The position numbers and the translations under genes were made by a program. A stretch of 64,000 bases of DNA. It comes from a virus. The DNA is taken from the IMG/VR virus record IMGVR_UViG_3300032224_001676, positions 1 through 64,000 of that record; one strand, written 5' to 3'. Below are positions 1 through 6,866 of this stretch, piece after piece (position 1 is the stretch's first letter; each line of letters starts with the position of its first letter). The notes under the pieces were generated by a model. It saw nothing but the letters and a program-made list of their open reading frames with translations, was not told where the DNA came from and ran no database searches.

Positions 1-3
1 CTA

Positions 4-83
4 TCTCCTATACGATGAGAACAGTTACTTGAGATTCGCCTGTACCATAATAGTACAGCTGGTACGATCTCAGAGGCTTACTG
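4..83 (-). promoter_or_regulatory. structured RNA leader with nested inverted repeats
   Basis: Three nested complementary pairs are visible: CAGT (22-25) with ACTG (80-83), GAGAT (31-35) with ATCTC (67-71), and CTGTAC (40-45) with GTACAG (53-58). A competing pair, GTACC (42-46) with GGTAC (61-65), would break the innermost stem, so the RNA could have two folds. On the minus strand it is followed by GGAGA at 8-4, a good Shine-Dalgarno for a gene starting just beyond the window edge. This placement suggests a structured 5' leader. I match it to no known riboswitch class. Confidence 0.4.
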
Positions 84-94
84 TGTTTTACGAT

Positions 95-110
95 CCCCTC
101 GCGAGCGGGG
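95..110 (-). terminator. GC-rich hairpin directly after a stop codon
   Basis: CCCC (95-98) pairs with GGGG (107-110) around an 8-nt GC-rich loop, which stands out in this AT-rich DNA. It abuts the stop codon of the membrane-peptide gene at 111. No U-tract follows on the minus strand, so it may be a weak terminator, an RNA-stability hairpin or part of the adjacent structured leader. Confidence 0.35.
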
Positions 111-290
111 CTAATTATTTTTCTTATGTGAATACATTTCATATATTATCCAATATATAAATGATGCTGGTGCTAATAATATTAATGATAGTACTATGTT
201 TGGTGGTAATAATACTAGTACTGTTGATACTCCTACTACCGCTAACATTGTTCCTATTGCTTTTAGGTGTGTTTTTATTTTATTATTCAT
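111..290 (-). CDS. small two-helix membrane protein (59 aa)
   Basis: Unrecognised. After a short basic N-terminus (MNNKIKTHLK) come two hydrophobic segments, residues about 11-28 and 31-50, separated by a PP turn, and then a charged tail (HKKNN). A membrane hairpin peptide is the plain reading. Its ATG overlaps the stop of the upstream gene in an ATGA arrangement, so translation is probably coupled. It ends exactly at a GC-rich hairpin. Confidence 0.6.
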   Translation of the reverse strand: MNNKIKTHLKAIGTMLAVVGVSTVLVLLPPNIVLSLILLAPASFIYWIIYEMYSHKKNN

Positions 291-457
291 TTTTCAATAT
301 GATTATAAATTAATTTTAATATCCAAGCGTTTTCATGCTCATATACACCACATACAATACCTGCTTCTTCTTCGGTGTCATAGTATTTTATAATACCATC
401 TTGATCCTTCATGAAGTCCATAGTCCTTAGATCTATGATTACGTATTTACCTTCCAT
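287..457 (-). CDS. hypothetical protein (56 aa)
   Basis: Unrecognised soluble small protein, starting MEGKYVIIDLRTM. The 'MKDQDGIIKYYDTEEEAG' stretch has the look of a small alpha/beta fold common in phage accessory genes. The ATG lies just downstream of the stop of the preceding gene (461), and the stop overlaps the next start by 4 nt, so the three genes form a coupled run. Confidence 0.6.
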   Translation of the reverse strand: MEGKYVIIDLRTMDFMKDQDGIIKYYDTEEEAGIVCGVYEHENAWILKLIYNHIEK

Positions 458-460
458 AGT

Positions 461-655
461 TTAAAGATTTTCTAGTTCTTGTTTAACTTCTTGCCAATAC
501 TTTTTTAACACTCCTGTTGTTGTGCCTTCTAAAAGTCCTGTGTTAATTATCTCATCTACTGCTATTAAAGCGCATGGTACGGCTAAATCTGTATCATAGC
601 CTACTTGTTTAAGCATCTTGCTTACTAACTGTTCTGCTTTTTCTTTTGCTTCCAT
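461..655 (-). CDS. conserved Bacteroidetes-phage small protein (64 aa)
   Basis: A mostly helical acidic protein. The pattern 'AEQLV...CALIAVDEII...YWQEVKQELENL' matches a small family I know from Bacteroidetes phages and prophages, where it has no assigned function. The start is preceded by TAAATAATT, a variant of the gene-junction sequence repeated through 5.5-6.6 kb. No catalytic motif is visible. Confidence 0.65.
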   Translation of the reverse strand: MEAKEKAEQLVSKMLKQVGYDTDLAVPCALIAVDEIINTGLLEGTTTGVLKKYWQEVKQELENL

Positions 656-666
656 AATTATTTAAT

Positions 667-927
667 TTAGAATCGTGCTAATGGGTCTGATACTGTAATG
701 CCACCATCCTTTTCACCACGCGATGTTAACATTTGTTCCTGTGGTATTACTTCTACTACGACTCCATTAGTAGTGAATTTACCACCTTGTTTTAATAACT
801 TTGTAAATAGTGCTTCATGTTTCGCTTCCCATGTTTTACTTGCTTCTAAAACAACTTGTTTGTCTACAATATGACCATCAAATTTAATGGTGATACCTTT
901 TCTAATCGAACGTGATGATAATGCCAT
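667..927 (-). CDS. hypothetical protein (86 aa)
   Basis: Unrecognised. Basic N-terminal half (RSIRKGITIKFDGH), then a helix (KTWEAKHEALFTKLLKQGG) and a beta-rich end. No transmembrane segment. It is the first gene after the promoter at 951-982, whose -7 box lies about 24 nt upstream of the ATG, so it heads the short operon that runs to 111. Confidence 0.6.
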   Translation of the reverse strand: MALSSRSIRKGITIKFDGHIVDKQVVLEASKTWEAKHEALFTKLLKQGGKFTTNGVVVEVIPQEQMLTSRGEKDGGITVSDPLARF

Positions 928-950
928 AACTTTTATTTTAATTTATACTA

Positions 951-982
951 TAAAGATAATATAATATACTTAAGAATCCAAG
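951..982 (-). promoter_or_regulatory. phage promoter, TTGG-N19-TATCTTTA
   Basis: On the minus strand a CTTGG box (978-982) is followed by exactly 19 bp and TATCTTTA (951-958), continuing TAGTATAA. This matches the promoter family found across the window and the Bacteroidetes -33/-7 consensus. It would drive the genes from 927 down to 111. Confidence 0.7.
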
Positions 983-1005
983 TCTACTTTAATAAAGGTG
1001 TTAAT

Positions 1006-1134
1006 TTACTTTTCATCAAATAAATCTTTCCCATCATAATCAGGGTGATTTTTTTCCATATAATTTATTCCTCGAACCATCAACACTGCTATTATAAGTG
1101 CTAATGTGAATGAAATAATTGCTGCTGGTATCAT
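1006..1134 (-). CDS. small membrane protein (42 aa)
   Basis: One N-terminal transmembrane helix (residues about 2-20), then a short acidic tail, YMEKNHPDYDGKDLFDEK. This NHPDY tail recurs in tiny membrane proteins of Bacteroidetes phages and has no known role. It sits between thyA and the promoter of the next operon, 11 nt after thyA, and is probably cotranscribed with thyA. Confidence 0.6.
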   Translation of the reverse strand: MIPAAIISFTLALIIAVLMVRGINYMEKNHPDYDGKDLFDEK

Positions 1135-1145
1135 AATTTTTATTT

Positions 1146-2162
1146 TTAGTTTGATAATGGTGCTTTAATTGCTGGGTGTGATTGATAATTTTCTAACTTA
1201 TAAACTAACTCAACTGGGTTTAAACTACTATGTTCTATAATTAGCTTGGGTAACTCAAATGACTCTCTAGTTAATTGTAACTCAGCTTGCTCAATGTGGT
1301 TGTTATACAAGTGCACATCACCTAAATTACCAATCAATTCATCAGGTACCATATTCACTTCATCAGCGATCATAGTCAATAACAATCCATAACTTGCAAT
1401 GTTGAATGGTAAACCTAAGAATGTATCTACTGAACGTTGATTCCACATTAAAGAGATTGCTCGGGTTGGGATGTTAGGATTATCTTCATTTAACATCCCC
1501 CAACTATATTTTTCATATTGAGTCAACTCTCGGGTATAAACTTGAAATCCATAATGACAAGGTGGAAGTACCATTTGGTCTAATTCACCTACGTTCCAAG
1601 CATTAACCATTAATCGTCTTGAGTCTGGGTTTGTTTTAAGGTCATTGATTAGGTTTGCGATTTGGTCAATTTGTGTGTTTCCGCCTACGTAATCTTTAAC
1701 GTGCCATTGTTTCCAACTTCTCCATTGTGCCCCATAAATTGGACCTAAATCTCCCCACTTCTTAGCAAACTCATTATCTGTTTTGATTTTGTTAATGAAT
1801 TCTTCTTTTGATAAGTTATTATAATGCCCTGCAGGTGATATATGTGTCTCAGTCCCATCATCATTCTTAACAATCTTGGTTTTTGTATAATTCTTATAAG
1901 CATCACCATCCCAAATATGACAATTGTTATCAACAAGGTATTTGATGTTGGTATCACCTCTTAAAAACCATAGTAATTCAGTTACCATAGTTTTGAATGC
2001 CATCTTCTTGGTTGTGAGTAAAGGAAATCCTTCACCCATGTTATGACGAATCTGCCAACCAAAAATTGATTTGGTTCCAGTGCCAGTTCTGTCTTTCTTT
2101 TCTACTCCATTACCTAGAATATACTCTAGGAGCATTTGGTATTCTTTATCTAAATTGTTCAT
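1146..2162 (-). CDS. thyA: thymidylate synthase (ThyA)
   Basis: Converts dUMP to dTMP with methylene-tetrahydrofolate. Conserved ThyA blocks are present: the N-terminal RTGTGT phosphate loop, FPLLTTKK, the LWFLRGDTN block, the catalytic-cysteine loop LPPCHYGFQVY, SRRLMVNAWNV, the QRSVDTFLGLPFNIASYG block and the GDVHLYNNHIEQ region. The length (338 aa) suits a bacterial ThyA with a mid-protein insert. I start at MNNLDKEYQ; a longer reading frame to 2207 adds an unconserved leader that runs into the neighbouring homing endonuclease gene. It is followed by a small membrane gene. Confidence 0.95.
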   Translation of the reverse strand: MNNLDKEYQMLLEYILGNGVEKKDRTGTGTKSIFGWQIRHNMGEGFPLLTTKKMAFKTMVTELLWFLRGDTNIKYLVDNNCHIWDGDAYKNYTKTKIVKNDDGTETHISPAGHYNNLSKEEFINKIKTDNEFAKKWGDLGPIYGAQWRSWKQWHVKDYVGGNTQIDQIANLINDLKTNPDSRRLMVNAWNVGELDQMVLPPCHYGFQVYTRELTQYEKYSWGMLNEDNPNIPTRAISLMWNQRSVDTFLGLPFNIASYGLLLTMIADEVNMVPDELIGNLGDVHLYNNHIEQAELQLTRESFELPKLIIEHSSLNPVELVYKLENYQSHPAIKAPLSN

Positions 2163-2181
2163 AACTATAATATAATAAATT

Positions 2182-2919
2182 TTAATTGTATTTCCAAATA
2201 AATCCAAAAGCTGTTTTTTGTTTTCCTCTACAACAACTTGTAATACTAGATGTGTCTTTTTCCTTTCCTATAAATTTACTAGCTTCTTTTATTTTATTCC
2301 ATTCTTTAATAAAATTTCCATTTAAATCATATTGAAGCACAGATTGAGATTTTTTTGTAGGTTTACCTAGTTTTTTATCTTTAATCATATGTTTCGTTTT
2401 TTCAAGATGTTTATTTCCTTTATTTTTTTGGCTTATTTTATCTTTAGTTATTTGAGAGTGTTTGTTTCCTTTATGAGAAAGAGACATCTTTTGTTTAGTT
2501 TCATCAGAAGCTATCCTCCCCACATTTCTTGTAACTCCTTTATTTGAGGAGCTTATTTTTTGTTTCAATTCAGGGGTCATAAAGTTTTTAGGTTTAGGTA
2601 CATTTCTTATAGTATTTGAGAAATTAGTTCTTAGATACTCAAACACCCGACTTGATACTTTATAATCTGAGTTATGTGATTTTCTAAACCCAGTAGCCAT
2701 TACCCATACAGAGTATATTAATTTTTTATTTTTAGGATAAATTTCGCAAAGTAACCTATGACATATAAAATGTTCTCGCGCTGTTAACTCAACTAAATTA
2801 GTTTTATCATTTAAACCACCCATGCATTTAGGAATAATATGATGTCTTTCTTTATAACCATCTAATTTACGATTTTGGGCTCGTTCTATAATTTGATTGT
2901 ATATTTTTTGGTAGTTCAT
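2182..2919 (-). CDS. HNH homing endonuclease with NUMOD3 and NUMOD1-like domains
   Basis: A free-standing homing endonuclease inserted between DNA ligase and thyA. The N-terminus has the HNH signature ERHHIIPKCMGG...NLVELTAREHFICHRLL (residues about 24-56). The middle carries several short NUMOD3-type DNA-binding repeats of the form 'ETKQKMSLSHKG'. The C-terminus has the NUMOD1/IENR1 pattern 'VLQYDLNGNFIKEWNKIKEA...CCRGKQKTAFGFIWKY'. The same C-terminal module ends the GIY-YIG enzyme at 41259. A TATATTTATAA element lies about 6 nt upstream of the start. No intron structure is evident. Confidence 0.85.
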   Translation of the reverse strand: MNYQKIYNQIIERAQNRKLDGYKERHHIIPKCMGGLNDKTNLVELTAREHFICHRLLCEIYPKNKKLIYSVWVMATGFRKSHNSDYKVSSRVFEYLRTNFSNTIRNVPKPKNFMTPELKQKISSSNKGVTRNVGRIASDETKQKMSLSHKGNKHSQITKDKISQKNKGNKHLEKTKHMIKDKKLGKPTKKSQSVLQYDLNGNFIKEWNKIKEASKFIGKEKDTSSITSCCRGKQKTAFGFIWKYN

Positions 2920-2938
2920 TTTTTATTATAAATATACA

Positions 2939-4033
2939 CTATTCATATTCCTCACGCCCTATTTTAATCACATACGGAAAACGAGGAATTCCATCTGGTG
3001 TTAAGTTAAAGTACTTAACTGTAGCTGACTTACCAATTAATTCATTTTTATTGTTCCACATCGCCTTACATTCCTCCCAATTAAATTTAGGTGATGAATT
3101 AAATATATGTCCTGTCTTACTCTTAAATATAAATGAACCTACCATCCCAGTTTTGTTACCTAAACCTTCAACTATATCTAATATAGTATATTCCTCGTCT
3201 ATAAACGATTTATATTTAAGTAATGACTTGGAACGTTTCGATTCATATTTTTTATCTAAACGTACCATTAACCCCTCATATCCCTCACTAACATAATCAA
3301 TATACCATTTATCAACCCACTCAGCTGTATGAACGATACTTGTTCTTACTAACACACAACACTTAGGTAAAGACATTTTATTTAAGGCACTATGTCGCTC
3401 ACTAAATATACCATCATGACTAGGTAAATCATAAATGTGATATTGAATTGATTCTTTACTTTTAGCTAAATCATTACTTGTTGGTTTAGTTTTCTTAACC
3501 AATGAACAAATAGCGTTAAAGTCATTTGCAAACTTATCAGCATACAACTCACCATCAAATATCAAATCAGGATTAGATTCAAATAATGGTTTTAATGATT
3601 CAAAAATATGAGGTGCTGAGATAATTTTCTTACCATTTCTACTCCACATACCATCCGCTCTAACAATACATCTAATACCATCTAATTTAGGTTGACTATA
3701 AACTGGGTATTCAATTTTGTCTTTATGGTCTTCAAATTTATGAGCTAACATTGGATTAAAAAACTTAGGTGTATCAATATCATCTATTGATTCATAACTA
3801 CCTAACTCTAATTTTTTAGTCCACATCGCTTTAGCTTCAGCTAATGCTTGTTGTTCAGGTGTAGTCTCATTTTTCTTCCCAATGTTCTTACCAGCACAGC
3901 ATGTCCATTCAGAGGTGGTTTTAATTCCATCTGTATAACCTGATATTGTTCTAAAACAATTATCTAATGTTTCAACGGTCCATTCATTTGTTTTACCGTT
4001 TACTGCTCTTTTGTATAATGTATTTAATTTCAT
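2939..4033 (-). CDS. ATP-dependent DNA ligase
   Basis: Seals nicks in phage DNA. The adenylation motif I is PKLDGIRC (lysine near residue 117). FDGELY (motif III), EGLMVR (motif IV) and LLKYK (motif V) follow in order, and the C-terminal half is an OB-fold-like region. The N-terminal ~80 residues (LYKRAVNGKTNEW...) look like a WGR-type domain, unlike the T4 gp30 N-terminus. At 364 aa it is shorter than gp30. The promoter -7 box ends only 4 nt before the ATG, so the mRNA may be leaderless. Confidence 0.92.
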   Translation of the reverse strand: MKLNTLYKRAVNGKTNEWTVETLDNCFRTISGYTDGIKTTSEWTCCAGKNIGKKNETTPEQQALAEAKAMWTKKLELGSYESIDDIDTPKFFNPMLAHKFEDHKDKIEYPVYSQPKLDGIRCIVRADGMWSRNGKKIISAPHIFESLKPLFESNPDLIFDGELYADKFANDFNAICSLVKKTKPTSNDLAKSKESIQYHIYDLPSHDGIFSERHSALNKMSLPKCCVLVRTSIVHTAEWVDKWYIDYVSEGYEGLMVRLDKKYESKRSKSLLKYKSFIDEEYTILDIVEGLGNKTGMVGSFIFKSKTGHIFNSSPKFNWEECKAMWNNKNELIGKSATVKYFNLTPDGIPRFPYVIKIGREEYE

Positions 4034-4037
4034 ACTA

Positions 4038-4069
4038 TAAAGATAATATATTTTATTTAAAAATCTAGG
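4038..4069 (-). promoter_or_regulatory. phage promoter, CCTAG-N19-TATCTTTA
   Basis: CCTAG (4065-4069), 19 bp, then TATCTTTA (4038-4045). Only 4 nt separate the -7 box from the ligase start codon. Its CCTAG upstream box is shared with the promoters at 9728 and 10969, unlike the TTTGG boxes elsewhere. Confidence 0.7.
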
Positions 4070-4083
4070 TTAAAAGATTAAGG

Positions 4084-4335
4084 TTAAACTCCATCTTCAA
4101 ATGAATAATCTTCATTCATACGGGATTGTGTAGTGCTTATATACATTTCGTTAAAGTATTGTTCTGCTCTACCCATGTTAGGATCAAAATTTGTCCCCAT
4201 AGAATCGTATACTGCTTTCATGATCTGTTGTTTCTCCATTTGTTTGGCTTTATCCAACAACTCAATCAAGTCAAACACATCCATACTTAGGTCTATGTTT
4301 TTTTCTAACCATTCAACTGCTGTTTGTTTACTCAT
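4084..4335 (-). CDS. TAVEWLE / AKQMEK family protein (83 aa)
   Basis: Member of a small protein family seen repeatedly in Bacteroidetes phages. It shows the N-terminal KQTAVEWLEK, the central AKQMEKQQ and the terminal 'YFNEMY' blocks. Function unknown; mostly helical and acidic. It is one of three relatives between 4.1 and 5.5 kb, which suggests local duplication. Its ATG overlaps the stop of the upstream membrane protein gene. Confidence 0.7.
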   Translation of the reverse strand: MSKQTAVEWLEKNIDLSMDVFDLIELLDKAKQMEKQQIMKAVYDSMGTNFDPNMGRAEQYFNEMYISTTQSRMNEDYSFEDGV

Positions 4336-4610
4336 CTTGATTCTTTATCTAATTTAATTATCATGATTACAGCATTATAGATGAACAGGGTAATACCCAT
4401 AAACACCCATATGTAATGACGGAATCCCCAATGCCGTGTAGGACCGTGAATAGCAGCTGGGCCATATAAACATCCTTCTTGTTTATAGTAGTTACCTCCA
4501 TCACAATACCAGTCTCCAAAAAACTCGGGAAAAGAATCAGGAATAAAAGACATGAACATTATTATACTAAACAGTAGGACTATCCTACCCATAATTTTAA
4601 AGTGTTTCAT
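4332..4610 (-). CDS. small membrane protein with Cys-rich extracytoplasmic loop (92 aa)
   Basis: Two predicted transmembrane helices (about 8-23 and 66-84) flank a loop containing two cysteines (WYCDGGNYYKQEGCLYGP), likely a disulfide hairpin outside the membrane. The start MKHFKIMG is chosen because GGAGG lies 5 nt upstream at 4616-4620. A longer frame would run deep into the previous gene. Unknown function. Confidence 0.65.
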   Translation of the reverse strand: MKHFKIMGRIVLLFSIIMFMSFIPDSFPEFFGDWYCDGGNYYKQEGCLYGPAAIHGPTRHWGFRHYIWVFMGITLFIYNAVIMIIKLDKESR

Positions 4611-4836
4611 CTTGACCTCCAAAATCTCTTTGTATTTTTTCATTAATTGCATCGGCAATGAATTTACCTACTTCATCTTGAAATGCTTCTGCTTCCTCTT
4701 CGGTTTTGAACTCATGTTGTAGTGCACCCCATCCTCTTACTTCACCAATTAGTTGGTTACCATCAGGATGTTTAGCCCATAAGTATTGTCCATAGTCATC
4801 GTAAAATGCATCACTAAGCCATTGTTTAATTGTCAT
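4597..4836 (-). CDS. hypothetical protein (79 aa)
   Basis: Unrecognised. Begins MTIKQWLSDAF, contains 'DDYGQYLWAKHPDGNQLIGEVRGWGALQHEFKTEEEAEAFQDEVGKFIADAI', a compact alpha/beta layout with a helical end. The start is fixed by a strong GGAGGTAACA ribosome site immediately upstream. It overlaps both neighbours (10 and 14 nt), so translation is probably coupled. Confidence 0.6.
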   Translation of the reverse strand: MTIKQWLSDAFYDDYGQYLWAKHPDGNQLIGEVRGWGALQHEFKTEEEAEAFQDEVGKFIADAINEKIQRDFGGQDETL

Positions 4837-5152
4837 TGTTACCTCCGTAAGTTTCGTTGTACCATTTATCAAATTCATATCCTCTTGGATAATGGTCTGC
4901 AATAAGATGAGCTTCTTTCATCTGCTCCTTTTCCATTTGCTTGGCTTGTTGAATCTCCTCATCAGTTAATACGGGAGCAAAACCATCCTTGTTTAGTATG
5001 CTTACTAAAAAGTCAACCGCAGTTTGCTTACTCATTGCTACCTTTGTATATGTTATTGTAGCAATTGTGTGTTCAAATTTTTGTTTACCGCAATGCTTAC
5101 AAATTGTAGCAGATGATGTGTCGGTTCTTGATTCAAATATGCAATTACTCAT
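4826..5152 (-). CDS. AKQMEK-family protein with N-terminal zinc-knuckle-like segment (108 aa)
   Basis: The C-terminal half is a KQTAVDFL...QQAKQMEKEQ...WYNETYGGN member of the same family as its neighbours. The N-terminal ~53 residues carry cysteine and histidine residues (CIFE, CKHCGKQKFEH) that could bind zinc. An internal ATG (MSKQTAV, at 5035) also has an AAAGGTAGC ribosome site, so two products from one frame are possible. The outer start has GGAGGGAAC upstream. Confidence 0.6.
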   Translation of the reverse strand: MSNCIFESRTDTSSATICKHCGKQKFEHTIATITYTKVAMSKQTAVDFLVSILNKDGFAPVLTDEEIQQAKQMEKEQMKEAHLIADHYPRGYEFDKWYNETYGGNNDN

Positions 5153-5528
5153 TGTTCCCTCCATAAGTTTCGTTGTAGTAGTTCTTAAAAGCATCTTCAG
5201 ATTCTGAATTGTCTAAACCTTTCATTTTTTCAATAGCATACTTAAGTGCGTTTACCCAAGTAAGTGCGTGTTGATACTCTTGACCTTTACTGTTATCCGA
5301 AGATTCAACTTCCACTTCTTTACTTTTGTAATAATCTTCAATAGACTCATACTTAAAATAAACACCATCGTGTTTAACAGCACATATCTGTGCCTCTTTA
5401 AATATCTCAGCCTCTTGCTCCTTCTCCATTTGCTTGGCTTGTTTAATAGCACTAATTAAACCTCTCTCAGATAATCCAAGATTGATTTGCCATTCCAACC
5501 ATTCAACCGCAGTTTGTTTCTTTTCCAT
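5145..5528 (-). CDS. TAVEWLE / AKQMEKEQ family protein (127 aa)
   Basis: The fullest member of the local family: KQTAVEWLEWQI at the N-terminus, IKQAKQMEKEQ near residue 30, an inserted acidic middle region and the conserved ending NYYNETYGGNNE. Function unknown in this family. The start follows the TAAATAACT junction sequence that also precedes several neighbouring genes. Confidence 0.65.
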   Translation of the reverse strand: MEKKQTAVEWLEWQINLGLSERGLISAIKQAKQMEKEQEAEIFKEAQICAVKHDGVYFKYESIEDYYKSKEVEVESSDNSKGQEYQHALTWVNALKYAIEKMKGLDNSESEDAFKNYYNETYGGNNE

Positions 5529-5530
5529 AG

Positions 5531-5623
5531 TTATTTAGATTTAAAGTTTTTATGCTTTAATATAATGACTCCTAATACCCACCCCAATACAAAACATAAA
5601 ATGCATTCTGTAATTGTTACCAT
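5531..5623 (-). CDS. tiny membrane peptide (30 aa)
   Basis: A 30-residue peptide, MVTITECILCFVLGW then a hydrophobic run and a basic tail (KHKNFKSK), i.e. a single membrane helix with a positive cytoplasmic end. It is preceded by AACTAAATAACT and followed directly by the next gene start with the same sequence, which supports it as a real unit. Role unknown. Confidence 0.45.
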   Translation of the reverse strand: MVTITECILCFVLGWVLGVIILKHKNFKSK

Positions 5624-5629
5624 AGTTAT

Positions 5630-5794
5630 TTAGTTTTTAGTTTTAAAAAATTTAAAGACCTCTATTTTTTTCTCTCCTTTTAATCCATATTCAAGGAAGT
5701 AAATATTTTTTTTCAAGGATATTGATGAAAAACCGTTCCCAATTTGTAAGTGGTAATACCAAAATCTAATATGTATTAACGAGCTATCTCCCAT
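5630..5794 (-). CDS. hypothetical protein (54 aa)
   Basis: Unrecognised. Begins MGDSSLIHIRFWYYHL and ends in a lysine-rich tail. Beta-rich start, no membrane segment. Flanked on both sides by the AACTAAATAACTATG junction, which argues that it is a translated cassette and not chance. Confidence 0.45.
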   Translation of the reverse strand: MGDSSLIHIRFWYYHLQIGNGFSSISLKKNIYFLEYGLKGEKKIEVFKFFKTKN

Positions 5795-5800
5795 AGTTAT

Positions 5801-5983
5801 TTAGTTTTTAGTTATGTCAGTCCATTCCCATCCTAAGCATACCTTCATCATTGTACGATGAAAGAAGTTAGGTTTTTTTGTAAAGGAGATACACACTCCA
5901 CCATAACCTCCTATGCAATACTTACCTACATATGGAAGATGTTCTTGTGCCTTAACTGATACTAATGGTATTGTATTTTCCAT
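5801..5983 (-). CDS. FHRTMMKVCLGW family protein (60 aa)
   Basis: Paralogue of the C-terminal two thirds of the protein at 7235-7486. Both share 'YVGxYCxGG...CISFxKKPNxFHRTMMKVCLGWEW'. A strongly conserved basic-aromatic patch, no known function. Here the N-terminal extension of the longer paralogue is replaced by a short leader. Start preceded by CTAAATAATT. Confidence 0.6.
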   Translation of the reverse strand: MENTIPLVSVKAQEHLPYVGKYCIGGYGGVCISFTKKPNFFHRTMMKVCLGWEWTDITKN

Positions 5984-5985
5984 AA

Positions 5986-6369
5986 TTATTTAGTTTTAAA
6001 AATCTCTATTAGCTTTTGTAGGCAAGCTAATTCAGCCTCTTCGTAGTCTAAAAAATTTACAGCATCATCAACATACACACCATCTTTAAAAATGTAATAC
6101 ACATAAGATTCATCGGGTAAAAATGGTTTGCCGTTTTGTTTTTCAGATACAAATGGTTGTACCCAAGCATCAATATTATGCTTCTCTCTAAACCATCTAA
6201 ATACTTGTGAGTATAGTGGTGCTAAACAGAATCCTTCTAAAGATGATTGAAAATCTACTCTTTGGATATGTAAATCCCCATTATTATAAAATCCCCCAAA
6301 ACAAGATTCACTAAACGCAAGTTGCTTCAACTCTAAAGCCAACTCGTAGGGTACAAATTCTTGTTTCAT
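5986..6369 (-). CDS. conserved Bacteroidetes-phage protein (127 aa)
   Basis: Belongs to a family common in Bacteroidetes phages and prophages, recognised from 'FVPYELALELKQLAF...CFGGFY' and 'LYSQVFRWFREKHNI'. No biochemical role is known to me. Soluble, aromatic-rich, probably alpha/beta. It sits in the run of small genes joined by the CTAAATAACTATG sequence. Confidence 0.7.
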   Translation of the reverse strand: MKQEFVPYELALELKQLAFSESCFGGFYNNGDLHIQRVDFQSSLEGFCLAPLYSQVFRWFREKHNIDAWVQPFVSEKQNGKPFLPDESYVYYIFKDGVYVDDAVNFLDYEEAELACLQKLIEIFKTK

Positions 6370-6371
6370 AG

Positions 6372-6566
6372 TTATTTAGTTTCAGATTTAAATTCATGTG
6401 TTTGTTGTCCAAAAACGTCATCTATCACACTTTGTGTATGACCATCTAATTTTAATGCTAATTCAAGAGCATCTTTGATTGCGTAACGGTAAGTACAATG
6501 TTTAGTGTCAATAGTTACAATTGCACTTTGTCTTTCCTCGTTTGTTCTGTCAATGATAATTTTCAT
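6372..6566 (-). CDS. hypothetical protein (64 aa)
   Basis: Unrecognised small soluble protein: 'MKIIIDRTNEERQSAIVTI' then a helix with 'YAIKDALELALKLDGH'. A simple beta-alpha arrangement. Start follows AACTAAATAATT and the stop lies in the next copy of this junction. Confidence 0.55.
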   Translation of the reverse strand: MKIIIDRTNEERQSAIVTIDTKHCTYRYAIKDALELALKLDGHTQSVIDDVFGQQTHEFKSETK

Positions 6567-6589
6567 AATTATTTAGTTTTTATTTATTT

Positions 6590-6850
6590 TTAGTTTAATA
6601 AGGTTGATAAATATATTCCTAAGTAGCTTCCGCATACTGATCCTAACACATAACCAACCCATTGGTGTAAGGCATCTTCACTTCTTGCAATTTTTCTAAT
6701 AATAAAAAACGAGAGTGAAGCCAACATAAAATCAGTTACAGCTGCTTCATGATAGTCGGTGTTAGCCACCGCTCTATAATTTATACAAAGTAGTGAATAG
6801 CTTACTATTTGAATACAAAATAGTAATAAGGCTTCTTTGAATTTTTTCAT
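6590..6850 (-). CDS. membrane protein (86 aa)
   Basis: Two to three hydrophobic segments (about 6-22, 40-53 and 66-84) around a conserved loop 'NYRAVANTDYHEAAVTDF', and a glycine-rich last helix. The start MKKFKEALLLF is chosen over an upstream ATG at 6889 because the latter overlaps the preceding gene by 23 nt and adds a non-membrane leader. Unknown function, a family I associate with phage genomes. Confidence 0.6.
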   Translation of the reverse strand: MKKFKEALLLFCIQIVSYSLLCINYRAVANTDYHEAAVTDFMLASLSFFIIRKIARSEDALHQWVGYVLGSVCGSYLGIYLSTLLN

Positions 6851-6866
6851 ACTTTTTTGTTTTTTA

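Noticed and set aside
196-393. Plus-strand reading frame near the left edge
   Set aside because: Two coupled minus-strand genes (111-290 and 287-457) fully explain the DNA, with stop/start overlap; the plus frame has no ribosome site and a non-protein-like composition.
2160-2207. Longer thyA start at 2207
   Set aside because: The added 15 residues are unlike any ThyA N-terminus and overlap the neighbouring homing endonuclease gene; the ATG at 2162 gives the conserved start.
2182-2919. Group I intron with intronic endonuclease in thyA
   Set aside because: The endonuclease lies upstream of an intact thyA start, so the gene is not interrupted.
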